A stretch of DNA of 61,274 nucleotides from an uncultured Butyrivibrio sp. (lineage in GTDB: Bacteria > Bacillota > Clostridia > Lachnospirales > Lachnospiraceae), in contig CAMENP010000015.1 of the NCBI GenBank assembly GCA_945928575.1, positions 1 through 61,274 of the forward strand, in the 5' to 3' direction. The position numbers and the translations under genes are program-made. Below are positions 1-8,759 of this stretch, piece by piece. The notes under the pieces are model-generated. The model was not told the DNA's origin. It worked only from the letters and a program-made list of their open reading frames with translations, and searched no databases. How positions within the stretch are numbered: position 1 is the first letter of the stretch; each line of letters starts with the position of its first letter.

Positions 1-8
1 GTTTATGA

Positions 9-63
9 TTTTTAGTGTCAATATGTACTAGCAGTTATTTTTTCATTTAAAGTTTTTAGTGTC
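9..63. repeat. Short direct repeat upstream of the DUF1846 gene
   Basis: TTTTTAGTGTC occurs at 9-19 and again at 53-63, 44 bases apart, in the 150-base leader of the first gene. A TATAAT lies at 68-73 but no good -35 box sits 16-18 bases before it, so I cannot assign a promoter. The spaced copies could be an operator or chance in AT-rich DNA. Confidence 0.3.
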
Positions 64-150
64 GAATTATAATATTTTCTGTATTTTCCGGCTGTGTTGT
101 GTTATCCTAATAGATAGCGATTTAGATTGAACTACGAAGGAGATTTTTAC

Positions 151-1614
151 ATGAAACGAATCGGTTTCGACAATGACAAATATCTGAAAATGCAATCGGC
201 CCATATTAAGGAAAGAATTGCACAGTTCGGAGACAAATTATATCTTGAATTCGGCGGCAAGCTTTTTGACGATTATCATGCATCACGCGTTCTTCCGGGT
301 TTTGCACCGGACAGCAAGCTCCAGATGCTTTTACAGCTTGCGGATCAGGCCGAAATGATTATTTCCATTAATGCCGCGGATATAGAGCGCAATAAGATAA
401 GGCATGACCTTGGTATCACATATGACCAGGATGTGCTCAGATTAATTGAAATATATAAGAATAAAGGCCTTTATGTCAGCAGTGTGGTAATCACACGCTA
501 TGCAGGACAGCCGTCAGCTGACTCGTTCCAGAAGAAACTTGAAGCTATAGGAATCAATGTTTATCATCATTTTTCAATTGACGGGTACCCTAATAATATT
601 GATGCGATTGTGAGTGATGAAGGTTACGGTAAGAATGATTATGTCAAGACCACACGCCCGTTGGTAATTGTCACTGCACCGGGTCCCGGAAGCGGTAAAA
701 TGGCTACATGTCTTTCACAGCTTTACCATGAGAACAAGCGTGGCATCAAGGCCGGTTACGCGAAGTTTGAGACTTTTCCTATCTGGAATATTCCGCTCAA
801 GCACCCGGTTAATCTCGCTTACGAGGCAGCAACTGCCGACCTCAATGATGTTAATATGATCGATCCGTTCCATCTGGAAGCATATGGCAAGACCACTGTT
901 AATTATAACCGTGATATTGAGATTTATCCGGTCCTTGCAGCGATGTTCGAGAGAATATACGGAAACTGCCCTTATAAGTCCCCTACAGATATGGGTGTCA
1001 ACATGGCCGGCAACTGCATTATTGATGACGAAGCCTGCATGGAAGCTTCCAGACAGGAAATCATACGCAGATATTACCAGTCATTAAACCGATTTGTTAA
1101 AGATGAAGCTACCAAAGATGAGGTTTACAAACAGGAACTTATTATGAAACAGGCCAAAATTACCGTCAACGACCGTGCGGTGGTTCCCGTTGCAAATAAT
1201 CTGGCACTTGAAAACAAGTCCGCCGCAGCTGCATTGGAACTTCCTGACGGAACCATTGTTACCGGTTCCACATCCGACCTTATGGGCCCGGCATCGGCAG
1301 TTCTTCTCAATGCAATTAAAGTTCTCGGCAATATAGATAAAGATGTACACCTTATTTCACGTACTTTTATCGAACCGATACAGGAGCTCAAAACAGGTTA
1401 CCTCGGCAGCCGTAATCCACGCCTTCACACCGATGAAATACTGATTGCGTTATCGATGTGTGCTGTCTCGGATCCTAATGCCCGACTTGCATTGGAGCAG
1501 CTTCCGAAGCTGTCGGGATGCCAGCTTCACATCTCTTCCATTCTGTCCTCGGTGGATATGAACACATTTAAGAAACTTGGAATAGAATTCACCAATGAAG
1601 CTGTATATGAATAA
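151..1614 (+). CDS. DUF1846 (UPF0371) family protein
   Basis: A 487-aa cytosolic protein of the DUF1846/UPF0371 family, recognised by the opening GFDNDKYLKMQSAHIKERI and by internal blocks such as TAPGPGSGKMATCLSQLYHE (about residues 180-199). Family members are full length at about 490-500 aa, so this one is complete. The biochemical role of the family is not established; the glycine/serine-rich GPGSGK segment resembles a nucleotide-binding loop, but that is only a resemblance. I chose the ATG at 151 because AAGGAG lies at 137-142, eight bases upstream; a TTG at 127 in the same frame precedes that ribosome site and is unlikely to be used. The gene stands alone on the plus strand and converges on spoIVB, ending at a strong terminator. 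Confidence 0.88.
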   Translation: MKRIGFDNDKYLKMQSAHIKERIAQFGDKLYLEFGGKLFDDYHASRVLPGFAPDSKLQMLLQLADQAEMIISINAADIERNKIRHDLGITYDQDVLRLIEIYKNKGLYVSSVVITRYAGQPSADSFQKKLEAIGINVYHHFSIDGYPNNIDAIVSDEGYGKNDYVKTTRPLVIVTAPGPGSGKMATCLSQLYHENKRGIKAGYAKFETFPIWNIPLKHPVNLAYEAATADLNDVNMIDPFHLEAYGKTTVNYNRDIEIYPVLAAMFERIYGNCPYKSPTDMGVNMAGNCIIDDEACMEASRQEIIRRYYQSLNRFVKDEATKDEVYKQELIMKQAKITVNDRAVVPVANNLALENKSAAAALELPDGTIVTGSTSDLMGPASAVLLNAIKVLGNIDKDVHLISRTFIEPIQELKTGYLGSRNPRLHTDEILIALSMCAVSDPNARLALEQLPKLSGCQLHISSILSSVDMNTFKKLGIEFTNEAVYE

Positions 1615-1624
1615 ATAAACATTA

Positions 1625-1656
1625 ACCGGCGGAAGCACTTCCGCCGGTCATTTTAT
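1625..1656 (+). terminator. Rho-independent terminator of the DUF1846 gene
   Basis: A perfect 11-bp stem, ACCGGCGGAAG (1625-1635) and CTTCCGCCGGT (1638-1648), is followed by CATTTTATT. It ends the plus-strand gene and faces the 3' end of spoIVB, so it may also stop minus-strand transcription, although the T tract on that side is weaker. Confidence 0.88.
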
Positions 1657-1672
1657 TGCTAAGTATCCTTCC

Positions 1673-2917
1673 TTAATGCTCCAGCATCTCTTCTATAAAT
1701 ATTCCATATCCTTTCTCCGGTTCATTCACAAAAACATGGGTTACGGCGCCGATTACCTTACCGTTCTGGATTATCGGGCTTCCGCTCATCCCCTGGACTA
1801 TGCCTCCGGTGCAGGATAATAACTTCTCATCGGTCACTGTAAACACTATACCCTTGTTACGGTAGTCTTCGGAAAAATGGATTTCCGTAATATCGATCGC
1901 ATAATCTTTAATTGAACCGTCCGCAAATGTGTGCACAAAGGCTTCGCCTTCTTCTATATCCTGTTTATATGCCACCTGCATGTAAACATTATCCACATAT
2001 GCTTTTATGTTATCATTAGCCTTTCCATATACACCTATATCGCTGTTTTCTTCAATATCTCCTATATAATTGTCATCATTGTAATTAATTGAGCCTATTA
2101 CCTCGCCAGGCTTGCCTTCTTTGCCTTTTACAATACTCCATATATGAGCGGTGTAAAGCCGTCCTGATTTGATTTCAACCGCTTTACCGGAAGTACTGTC
2201 ACTTATGGAATGACCGAGCGTGCCAAAATCATTATTCTCATCAACATATGTTAATGTTCCGAGTCCCTGGCAGTCATCGCGCACCCACACGCCTATCTTA
2301 TAAACGCCGTCCAAATCGCACACCGGCTTAATCCTTGCCTCAATATTTTCACCGTCACGCCTTACACCAAGGCATAAATATTCACTGCCGCCTGAAGCTA
2401 TCTCATCCATAAGTTCGCGGATGGTACCCACACTTTTGCCGTTAACACTGTATATATAATCCCCCGCCATAAGTATGCCTCGTGCCGGAGCTTCAATCAC
2501 TCCCATGGATGTCGTGACATCGCCCGTATCAACAACGCATATTCCGTCGGTGTCTATTGAAATTCCGACCGGTATGCCGCAAGCTATTACCTGTCTGGTA
2601 TTATTCACCGATACACGGATTTCTTTGATCGGAATTGTTCCAAACAAATTCACCGTGAATTTATACTCAGAAACATCTCCCGAATTTATCGTGAGCGGTT
2701 CCATAAGGTTCACCGCTACCGGAACCGCCTCGTCCTCGGACTTGACCGTACCCACAAAAGGCAGCCCGACATCGATCGTCCCATCCGAGAAAGAGTCCAT
2801 ATATATTTTATTCGGAATATTTTTTCTAACGTAATGAATATAATATATTACCCCCGTGCAGACTGCTGCGACGGCAATACATGTAAGCCATATTCGATAT
2901 TGTCTGATTTTTTTCAT
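1673..2917 (-). CDS. spoIVB: SpoIVB sporulation signalling serine peptidase (S55)
   Basis: SpoIVB is made in the forespore, crosses into the intermembrane space and starts the proteolytic signal that activates pro-sigma K in the mother cell. This 414-aa protein has one N-terminal membrane segment (about residues 9-28), a PDZ region (about 130-195, with ARGILMAGDYIYSVNG), and the S55 peptidase core. The catalytic His is in GTLGHSIS (His236), the Ser in GMSGSP (Ser378), and an Asp is at 363 in VTDEK. GGGAGGTCC precedes the ATG. It follows recN on the same strand, as in Bacillus, but a terminator separates the two, which fits separate forespore-specific transcription. The spo0A gene that usually follows is absent; a convergent DUF1846 gene is there instead. 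Confidence 0.95.
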   Translation of the reverse strand: MKKIRQYRIWLTCIAVAAVCTGVIYYIHYVRKNIPNKIYMDSFSDGTIDVGLPFVGTVKSEDEAVPVAVNLMEPLTINSGDVSEYKFTVNLFGTIPIKEIRVSVNNTRQVIACGIPVGISIDTDGICVVDTGDVTTSMGVIEAPARGILMAGDYIYSVNGKSVGTIRELMDEIASGGSEYLCLGVRRDGENIEARIKPVCDLDGVYKIGVWVRDDCQGLGTLTYVDENNDFGTLGHSISDSTSGKAVEIKSGRLYTAHIWSIVKGKEGKPGEVIGSINYNDDNYIGDIEENSDIGVYGKANDNIKAYVDNVYMQVAYKQDIEEGEAFVHTFADGSIKDYAIDITEIHFSEDYRNKGIVFTVTDEKLLSCTGGIVQGMSGSPIIQNGKVIGAVTHVFVNEPEKGYGIFIEEMLEH

Positions 2918-2955
2918 GCCGGACCTCCCAATATTTAAAGGACATCCTGCATATC

Positions 2956-2988
2956 AAAAAAGAGCAGGTACTTTAATGTCCTGCTCTT
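2956..2988 (-). terminator. Terminator between recN and spoIVB
   Basis: The inverted repeat AAGAGCAGG (2960-2968) and CCTGCTCTT (2980-2988), read on the minus strand, is followed by a run of six T (2956-2961 region). It should end the recN-side transcript and leaves spoIVB dependent on its own promoter. I did not find a convincing sigma-F/G box in the short remaining gap. Confidence 0.85.
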
Positions 2989-3027
2989 ATTATGTGTTAA
3001 TTTAAATATTTAAATCTGTAAGAATTT

Positions 3028-4707
3028 TCAATGCTTTTTAAGATTATCAGCAAATTCCTTCATCTGTGCAGCATTATCCATAACGAGTTCCGTTATCTGG
3101 CTGCCGCCAAGCATTCTGGCGAGTTCTGTGATTATTTCCCGATCAGATAACCTGTTAATTGAAGTTGTTGTAAAACCGTCTTTTATATTTTTTTCAATGA
3201 GGAAATGAATATCGGCCATCGCAGCAATCTGAGGAAGATGCGTTATACATATTACCTGATGCGAACGGGCGATAAGTGCCATCTTCTCCGAAACCTTCTG
3301 TGCTGTTCTTCCGCTTATTCCGGTATCTATCTCATCAAAAATCAGAGTATCGGTGTCATCTTTGTTGGCAAGAACCGATTTGATTCCGAGCATGATTCTT
3401 GATAGTTCACCACCGGATGCAATTTTGGCAAGCGGACGCATATCTTCTCCCGGATTCACACTGATCATAAACTCTGCTTCGTCTGCTCCATCCGGTGTAA
3501 TATTGCCGGTCTGACGTACTTCGACCTCAAATCTGACCTGTCCGAAATTAAGATCCTCAAGCGCCTGACGTATTTCCGCCGAAAGCTTCTTTGCCGCAGC
3601 GGTACGGATCCGGGTTATCCTGTCACATACTTCAGCTGCTTCATCATGAAGTTTTTGGACACGTTCTCTGGTTAATTGTAAATTATTATCATAATCATTA
3701 TAAAAATCAAGTTTCGCTGCAGCATCATCACGGTATGCACGTATTGCTTCTATCGTAGATCCGTATTTGGACTTAAGATTGTTGATCGTATCAAGCCTTG
3801 ATTCCGTCGCTGCAAACTCTTCTGCATCATAATCAAGTCCTTCCGTATAATCGGCAAGTTCCCTGTTGAAATCAGAAAGAAGTCCATCAATATCACCAAG
3901 CTGTGTAAGCATATTCTTAAGATCGTCATCATATTGTGAAACACTGTTGAGTGCACTGTATGCACGGCTGACAAGTTCGGATGCTCCGGCACTTTCACCG
4001 TCAAGGCATGCCGCCGCCATGGCTGACTGCTCCGCTATCTTACGGGAATTTACCATTCTGCGGTAATTCTTCTCGACTTCTTCATCTTCACCGTCAAGAA
4101 GCTCTGCACCGTCTATTTCATTGATTTCAAATTCAAGAAAAGAAATATTACGGCTTCTTTCCTCATCATCAATAGTAAATCCGGCAAGTTCTTTGCGCGC
4201 CTCATTATATTCTTTGTATATTCCGGCAAGTTTATCCTTAAATGGTGCAAGTTCATCACGCGCATATTTATCTAATATGATAAGGTGATTCTGCTTATAG
4301 AGAAGTGACTGGTGATCATGCTGTCCGTGGATATCGATAAGCAATGCCGTTATTTTTTTGACAATTGCGGCTGTCACGGTTTCACCATTAACTTTAAATA
4401 CACTTCGTCCTTCCATAATACGGCGGCTTATCGTAAGAATACCGTCTTCCGGAAAAATATCCATTGAGTTAAGTTCTGCCTCTTTTGCCTTGTCGTCAAT
4501 TCTGAAATTAAGTTCAACATAGGCATAATCGCCGTACCGGCCGATTACCTCGCTGCCGGCTTTGGCTCCCAACGCAAGTGTTACAGAACCCAGAATGATT
4601 GATTTTCCGGCTCCCGTTTCACCGCTCAGAATATTAAGGCCTTCTCCGAATTCAATATCGGCCTCTTCGATGAGCACAAGATTTTTAACATGCAAATTTA
4701 GTAACAT
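3028..4707 (-). CDS. recN: DNA repair protein RecN
   Basis: RecN is an SMC-like ATPase that acts early in double-strand break repair. The 559-aa protein has the N-terminal ATPase half with Walker A GETGAGKS (residues 29-36), a central coiled-coil region rich in E, A, R and D (about 155-350), and a C-terminal half with the signature PLAKIASGGELSRIMLGIKS and Walker B TLIFDEIDTGISG. Length matches the family (about 550-570 aa). AAAGGATG precedes the ATG. It is the last gene of the dxs-tlyA-nadK-argR-recN run, 47-53 bases after argR, an arrangement shared widely in Firmicutes. Confidence 0.97.
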   Translation of the reverse strand: MLLNLHVKNLVLIEEADIEFGEGLNILSGETGAGKSIILGSVTLALGAKAGSEVIGRYGDYAYVELNFRIDDKAKEAELNSMDIFPEDGILTISRRIMEGRSVFKVNGETVTAAIVKKITALLIDIHGQHDHQSLLYKQNHLIILDKYARDELAPFKDKLAGIYKEYNEARKELAGFTIDDEERSRNISFLEFEINEIDGAELLDGEDEEVEKNYRRMVNSRKIAEQSAMAAACLDGESAGASELVSRAYSALNSVSQYDDDLKNMLTQLGDIDGLLSDFNRELADYTEGLDYDAEEFAATESRLDTINNLKSKYGSTIEAIRAYRDDAAAKLDFYNDYDNNLQLTRERVQKLHDEAAEVCDRITRIRTAAAKKLSAEIRQALEDLNFGQVRFEVEVRQTGNITPDGADEAEFMISVNPGEDMRPLAKIASGGELSRIMLGIKSVLANKDDTDTLIFDEIDTGISGRTAQKVSEKMALIARSHQVICITHLPQIAAMADIHFLIEKNIKDGFTTTSINRLSDREIITELARMLGGSQITELVMDNAAQMKEFADNLKKH

Positions 4708-4754
4708 ATACTACATCCTTTCCGCAGAAAGCTTATCCATGAACGCCTGATTCC

Positions 4755-5201
4755 CTAATAGACTATTTTACGGATTTTATCCATAATGGCAATCGTATCG
4801 TCTACCGACCTGATTGCACACATTATCGTATCATCTCCGGCAATCGTTCCCACGACCTCATGCCACTCCATTGCATCAAGTGCTGCAGCAACGGCCATAG
4901 CCATGCCGGATACTGTTTTAATCACAAGTATATTCTGCGCCATATCCATTGACGCAAAACCCTCACTGAGAACTCTCTTATATTTGTCTTTCAGATGTCT
5001 TTCATCCTGTTTGAGAACAACATATTTCTGTCTTCCGCCTTCCATCACTTTGGTAAGCTTAAGATCCCTTATATCCCTGGAAACTGTTGCCTGTGTGACA
5101 TTATATCCTTCATTGTTGAGCATTTCGCAGAGTTCTTCCTGCGTCTCAATATGATTTTTACCTATTATCTCAATTATTTTGCTCTGTCTTTCCGGTTTCA
5201 A
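4755..5201 (-). CDS. argR: Arginine repressor ArgR/AhrC
   Basis: ArgR is a hexameric, arginine-sensing regulator of arginine biosynthesis and catabolism. The protein has an N-terminal winged helix with the family motif TQATVSRDIRDLKL, and a C-terminal oligomerisation/arginine-binding domain containing VVGTIAGDDTIM. About 148 aa, normal for the family. Start choice: a GTG at 5207 directly abuts the ribosome site AGGAGGT (5208-5214), leaving no spacer, while the TTG at 5201 is six bases from it; I therefore prefer TTG. The ribosome site overlaps the nadK stop codon, suggesting translational coupling. Position in the nadK-argR-recN cluster is conserved in Firmicutes. Confidence 0.95.
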   Translation of the reverse strand: MKPERQSKIIEIIGKNHIETQEELCEMLNNEGYNVTQATVSRDIRDLKLTKVMEGGRQKYVVLKQDERHLKDKYKRVLSEGFASMDMAQNILVIKTVSGMAMAVAAALDAMEWHEVVGTIAGDDTIMCAIRSVDDTIAIMDKIRKIVY

Positions 5202-5212
5202 ACCCACACCTC

Positions 5213-6067
5213 CTATGAAAGTTTATTACGGAGAATCTGGAGAAAATTATGTTTCCCGATTCTTATAAGGCTTGCGCGCGTATCCGAACGTGATATCACT
5301 ATTCGGTCTCCGGACACCAGATTGATATAATCCGTGCCGTCAAACGTAACCACTCGCTCTTCCACACCGCTTCTTGACGGTGTCATCCGGATTTCAAGTA
5401 CATCTTCGCCGCCGAAAATAACACTGCTCTTATTGAGCACATGCGGGCAGACAGGTGTCATAACTATACAGTCCGTCTGCGGTCTCACAATCGGTCCGCC
5501 TGCAGACAGATTGTATGCCGTTGAACCTGTCGGTGTCGACACGATAAGTCCGTCTGCCGGATATGTAATAAGATATTCTCCGTTGACATATATATCAAAA
5601 TTTATAATTCTAAGAGAACCCATTCTGTTAATTACGATATCATTAAGGGCAATATCGGAATACAGTTTCTCCTCGCCGCGGTATACCCTGCCGCGCAGAA
5701 TCATCCTTGTATCTATATTGTATTCATCCGCCATGATTCTGTCGATTGCCGGAAATGCCTGTTCCATATCAATTTCGGTGAGATATCCGAGTGTACCTAT
5801 ATTAATACCGAACACAGGAACATTAATTGCGCTCAGATCGCGGGCTGCCTGGATAAGGGTACCGTCACCGCCGAGCACAATCACGCACTCTGTACCTTCT
5901 GGAATAAGGCTTGCGTCGGCAGAATTGTATTTAAGGCCTTCTTTACCGATATCACGCTTCTGGCAGACACAAGTTCCGCCCTTTGCGATTATATATTCAC
6001 TTATTCTGTCCGCCATCGCAAAATCGGTGTCTTTCTGCGAATTGGCTATCACATAGAATTTATTCAT
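5213..6067 (-). CDS. nadK: NAD(+)/NADH kinase
   Basis: NadK phosphorylates NAD to NADP and is the only route to NADP in most bacteria. The 284-aa protein shows the GGDGT motif (residues 66-70), the following NIGTLGYLTEID, and the conserved YPADGLIVSTPTGSTAYNLS block that shapes the NAD site. Length is typical. AGAGGT lies nine bases before the ATG, inside the end of tlyA, and the tlyA stop is only seven bases away, so the two are co-transcribed. Cytosolic. Confidence 0.96.
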   Translation of the reverse strand: MNKFYVIANSQKDTDFAMADRISEYIIAKGGTCVCQKRDIGKEGLKYNSADASLIPEGTECVIVLGGDGTLIQAARDLSAINVPVFGINIGTLGYLTEIDMEQAFPAIDRIMADEYNIDTRMILRGRVYRGEEKLYSDIALNDIVINRMGSLRIINFDIYVNGEYLITYPADGLIVSTPTGSTAYNLSAGGPIVRPQTDCIVMTPVCPHVLNKSSVIFGGEDVLEIRMTPSRSGVEERVVTFDGTDYINLVSGDRIVISRSDTRASLIRIGKHNFLQILRNKLS

Positions 6068-6074
6068 AATTACA

Positions 6075-6884
6075 TTACCTCTGTAATTCGTTATGTGATT
6101 CTTCCACCACTTTATTAATATTTATATTGTCGGCAATAATGCCCGTTTCGTTATCTGTTTTCTTAAGATGTGCCAGATATTCGATATTGCCTTCCGGCCC
6201 CTTGATCGGAGAAAAAGAAAGACCAAGTACATCATATCCTATTGAAACGGCATAATTAAGTACCATTTCAATGACTTCTTCATGCACGTCTTTGTCTCTT
6301 ACAACGCCCTTCTTGCCCACTTTCTCACGTCCGGCTTCAAATTGAGGTTTAATAAGACACACAACTTCACCGCCGCTCTTTAAAAGATTCTTAACAGGAA
6401 GCAGAACCTTTGTGAGTGATATAAATGACACATCAATGCTTGCAAAATCAAGAACATCATCAATATCTTCCGGTGTCACATAACGTATATTCGTCTTCTC
6501 CATTACAACAACACGTTCGTCCTGCCTTAATTTCCATGCAAGCTGTCCGTGTCCGACGTCCACTGAATATACTTTCACGGCGCCGTTCATAAGCATGCAG
6601 TCTGTGAAACCTCCGGTTGACGAACCTACATCCATACAGATTGTTCCGTCTAATTTTACCGGAAATTCATTCATTGCTTTTTCAAGCTTAAGACCGCCGC
6701 GGCTTACATACTTGAGGGTAGAACCACGGAGTTCAATATTGCTTGTCACATCAAATGTCTGGCCGGCTTTATCTTCTTTCTGGCCGTTAACATATACAAT
6801 TCCGGACATTATCACCGCTTTGGCTTTCTCTCTGGAATCAGCAAGTCTTCTTTCAACCAAAAGTACATCAAGTCTTTCTTTCAT
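6075..6884 (-). CDS. TlyA family rRNA (cytidine-2'-O)-methyltransferase
   Basis: TlyA-family proteins combine an S4 RNA-binding domain with an FtsJ/RrmJ-like SAM methyltransferase; in mycobacteria TlyA 2'-O-methylates 16S and 23S rRNA. Here the S4 domain is at about residues 1-65 (KERLDVLLVERRLADSREKA) and the SAM site has CMDVGSSTGGFTDCML, followed by SVDVGHGQLAWKL. 269 aa, the usual size. I place the start at the ATG at 6884, which overlaps the dxs stop as ATGA; in-frame codons further upstream would sit deep inside dxs. Rho-class methyl acceptor and exact target in this organism are not visible from sequence. Member of the dxs-tlyA-nadK-argR-recN cluster. Confidence 0.93.
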   Translation of the reverse strand: MKERLDVLLVERRLADSREKAKAVIMSGIVYVNGQKEDKAGQTFDVTSNIELRGSTLKYVSRGGLKLEKAMNEFPVKLDGTICMDVGSSTGGFTDCMLMNGAVKVYSVDVGHGQLAWKLRQDERVVVMEKTNIRYVTPEDIDDVLDFASIDVSFISLTKVLLPVKNLLKSGGEVVCLIKPQFEAGREKVGKKGVVRDKDVHEEVIEMVLNYAVSIGYDVLGLSFSPIKGPEGNIEYLAHLKKTDNETGIIADNININKVVEESHNELQR

Positions 6885-8737
6885 AATTCTGCCTCTATCT
6901 GCGCACATATTTTTTCGGGACTGAGTCCGTAAGCCTCTTTAAGCTCCTGTGCGCTTCCATGTTCTATATATTTATCTTCGAGTGCAATATTAAGCACCTT
7001 AACATCCAGGTTATTGCTGTTGACATATGACAGAACACTCATTCCGAAACCTCCGGAAAGAACATTTTCCTCAATAGTGACGATTAAATCGTGCGTCTTT
7101 GAAAGTTCATCTATCATTACCGTATCAACCGGCTTGACAAACCTTGCATTGACTATCGTCGGATTAATTCCTTTGCCTGCAAGAAGCGTCTCTGTCTGCG
7201 CAGCAGTCTCAACTCCTGTACCGGCCGCTACAATCGCCACACGTTCTCCTTTGCGGATGATCTCAGAACGCCCGTACTCGATCGGCGTCCTTATTTCACT
7301 GAATATATCGGATGCAGCACCTCTCGGTACTCTTATTGCAACAGGTTTATCATAATCAAGTGTGTATTGTATCATATCATGGAATTCGAACCTGTTCTTC
7401 GGGGCCATTATCGTAAGGCCCGGAATTATTCCCAGATATGATAAATCAAATATACCCTGATGAGTTATTCCATCTTTACCCACAATTCCGGCGCGTTCCA
7501 CGATAAAACGTACCGGAAGATTCTGTATGCACACATCATGCAGAATCTGGTCAAATCCTCTTTGCAGGAATGACGAATATACGGCAAAATACGGCTTATA
7601 TCCGGCCGCCGCAAGTCCTGCCGCAAATGTTACCGCATGTTCTTCAGCAATTCCTACATCAAAGAACCTGTCCGGAAACATCTTTTCAAAACGCTTAAGA
7701 CCCGTTCCGTCACTCATCGCTGCCGTAATCGCCACGACCTTGTCATCATTACGTGCACATTTTATAATTGCCGATGAAAATACATCGGAATAATTTCTGA
7801 CCTTGGTTTTATCTAAGAGTTCACCGCTCTTGACATCAAACGCATCCACGCCATGGTAAAAACACGGTTTCTTCTCGGCATAAGAATATCCGCGTCCCTT
7901 CTGTGTATGGACATGTACAAGCACTGCATGATTTACACGTTTGGCAAGCTTGATCATCTTGACAAGTTTATTAATATCGTGTCCGTCAACCGGTCCGAGA
8001 TATGTTATTCCCATATCTTCAAATAACATACCCGGTATAAAAAACTGCTTGATCGAGCTCTTGGTCTTATGTATTTTACCTATAAGTTCTTCGCCATAAC
8101 CCGGAATCTTGGAAAGCGTGCTTTTGACATTGTATTTAAGTTCATTATAAGTCTGTCCGGTGCGGATGTTGTTAAGCACTTTGGACATTCCCCCGACACT
8201 CGAGGAAATCGACATATCATTATCATTAAGTATAATAATAAAATTACTGTGTATATCGCTGCAGTTGTTAAGTGCTTCATATGCCATTCCACCTGTAAGC
8301 GCACCGTCTCCGATAACTGCCACAACAGTATTGTCTCCGCCCGAAAGTTCTCTGGCCTTAACATATCCGAGTGCAGCCGAAAGTGAGGTTGAAGCATGTC
8401 CTGTTCCGAAAGCATCACATTCACTCTCCGACAGGCTCGGAAAACCACTGATTCCCCCATGCTGCCTGAGCGTATCAAACTGTGCATTCCGTCCCGAAAG
8501 AATCTTATGGGTGTACGACTGATGTCCCACATCCCAGATTATCTTATCTTCCGGCAGATTAAGTGCAAGATGAAGCGCCATTGTAAGCTCAACAACACCG
8601 AGACTTGAAGAAAGGTGTCCGCCGTTATTGCCGACACACTCCGTAATACGCTCTCTGATTTCACCGGCAAGTCTGTCATAATCCTGCGGTAAAACTTTCT
8701 TAATGTCATTAGGTTCTTCTATATTATCAAGTATCAT
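6881..8737 (-). CDS. dxs: 1-deoxy-D-xylulose-5-phosphate synthase
   Basis: Dxs condenses pyruvate and glyceraldehyde-3-phosphate, the first step of the MEP isoprenoid pathway. The 618-aa protein has the three transketolase-like domains: a thiamin-pyrophosphate domain with VGHQSYTHKIL and GDGALTGGMAYEALNN, a pyrimidine-binding domain with the activating Glu in VGIAEEHAVTFAAGLA, and a C-terminal domain from about residue 490. Length matches the family (about 620). It lies 22 bases after ispA and overlaps tlyA by four bases. With ispA it supplies polyprenyl precursors for the cell-wall lipid carrier and quinones, a common pairing. Confidence 0.97.
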   Translation of the reverse strand: MILDNIEEPNDIKKVLPQDYDRLAGEIRERITECVGNNGGHLSSSLGVVELTMALHLALNLPEDKIIWDVGHQSYTHKILSGRNAQFDTLRQHGGISGFPSLSESECDAFGTGHASTSLSAALGYVKARELSGGDNTVVAVIGDGALTGGMAYEALNNCSDIHSNFIIILNDNDMSISSSVGGMSKVLNNIRTGQTYNELKYNVKSTLSKIPGYGEELIGKIHKTKSSIKQFFIPGMLFEDMGITYLGPVDGHDINKLVKMIKLAKRVNHAVLVHVHTQKGRGYSYAEKKPCFYHGVDAFDVKSGELLDKTKVRNYSDVFSSAIIKCARNDDKVVAITAAMSDGTGLKRFEKMFPDRFFDVGIAEEHAVTFAAGLAAAGYKPYFAVYSSFLQRGFDQILHDVCIQNLPVRFIVERAGIVGKDGITHQGIFDLSYLGIIPGLTIMAPKNRFEFHDMIQYTLDYDKPVAIRVPRGAASDIFSEIRTPIEYGRSEIIRKGERVAIVAAGTGVETAAQTETLLAGKGINPTIVNARFVKPVDTVMIDELSKTHDLIVTIEENVLSGGFGMSVLSYVNSNNLDVKVLNIALEDKYIEHGSAQELKEAYGLSPEKICAQIEAEL

Positions 8738-8759
8738 ATATTATCTATTCTCCTGTGAC

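Noticed and set aside
9-63. Repeated TTTTTAGTGTC as a regulatory operator
   Set aside because: Only two copies, 44 bases apart, in AT-rich DNA, with no link to a known regulator; listed as a repeat only.
127-150. In-frame TTG at 127 as the start of the DUF1846 protein
   Set aside because: The ribosome site AAGGAG (137-142) lies after it and eight bases before ATG 151, and the family N-terminus begins at that ATG.
4786-6056. Long plus-strand open frames opposite argR, nadK and tlyA
   Set aside because: No ribosome sites, biased serine/isoleucine-rich translations typical of antisense frames, and clear family genes on the minus strand.
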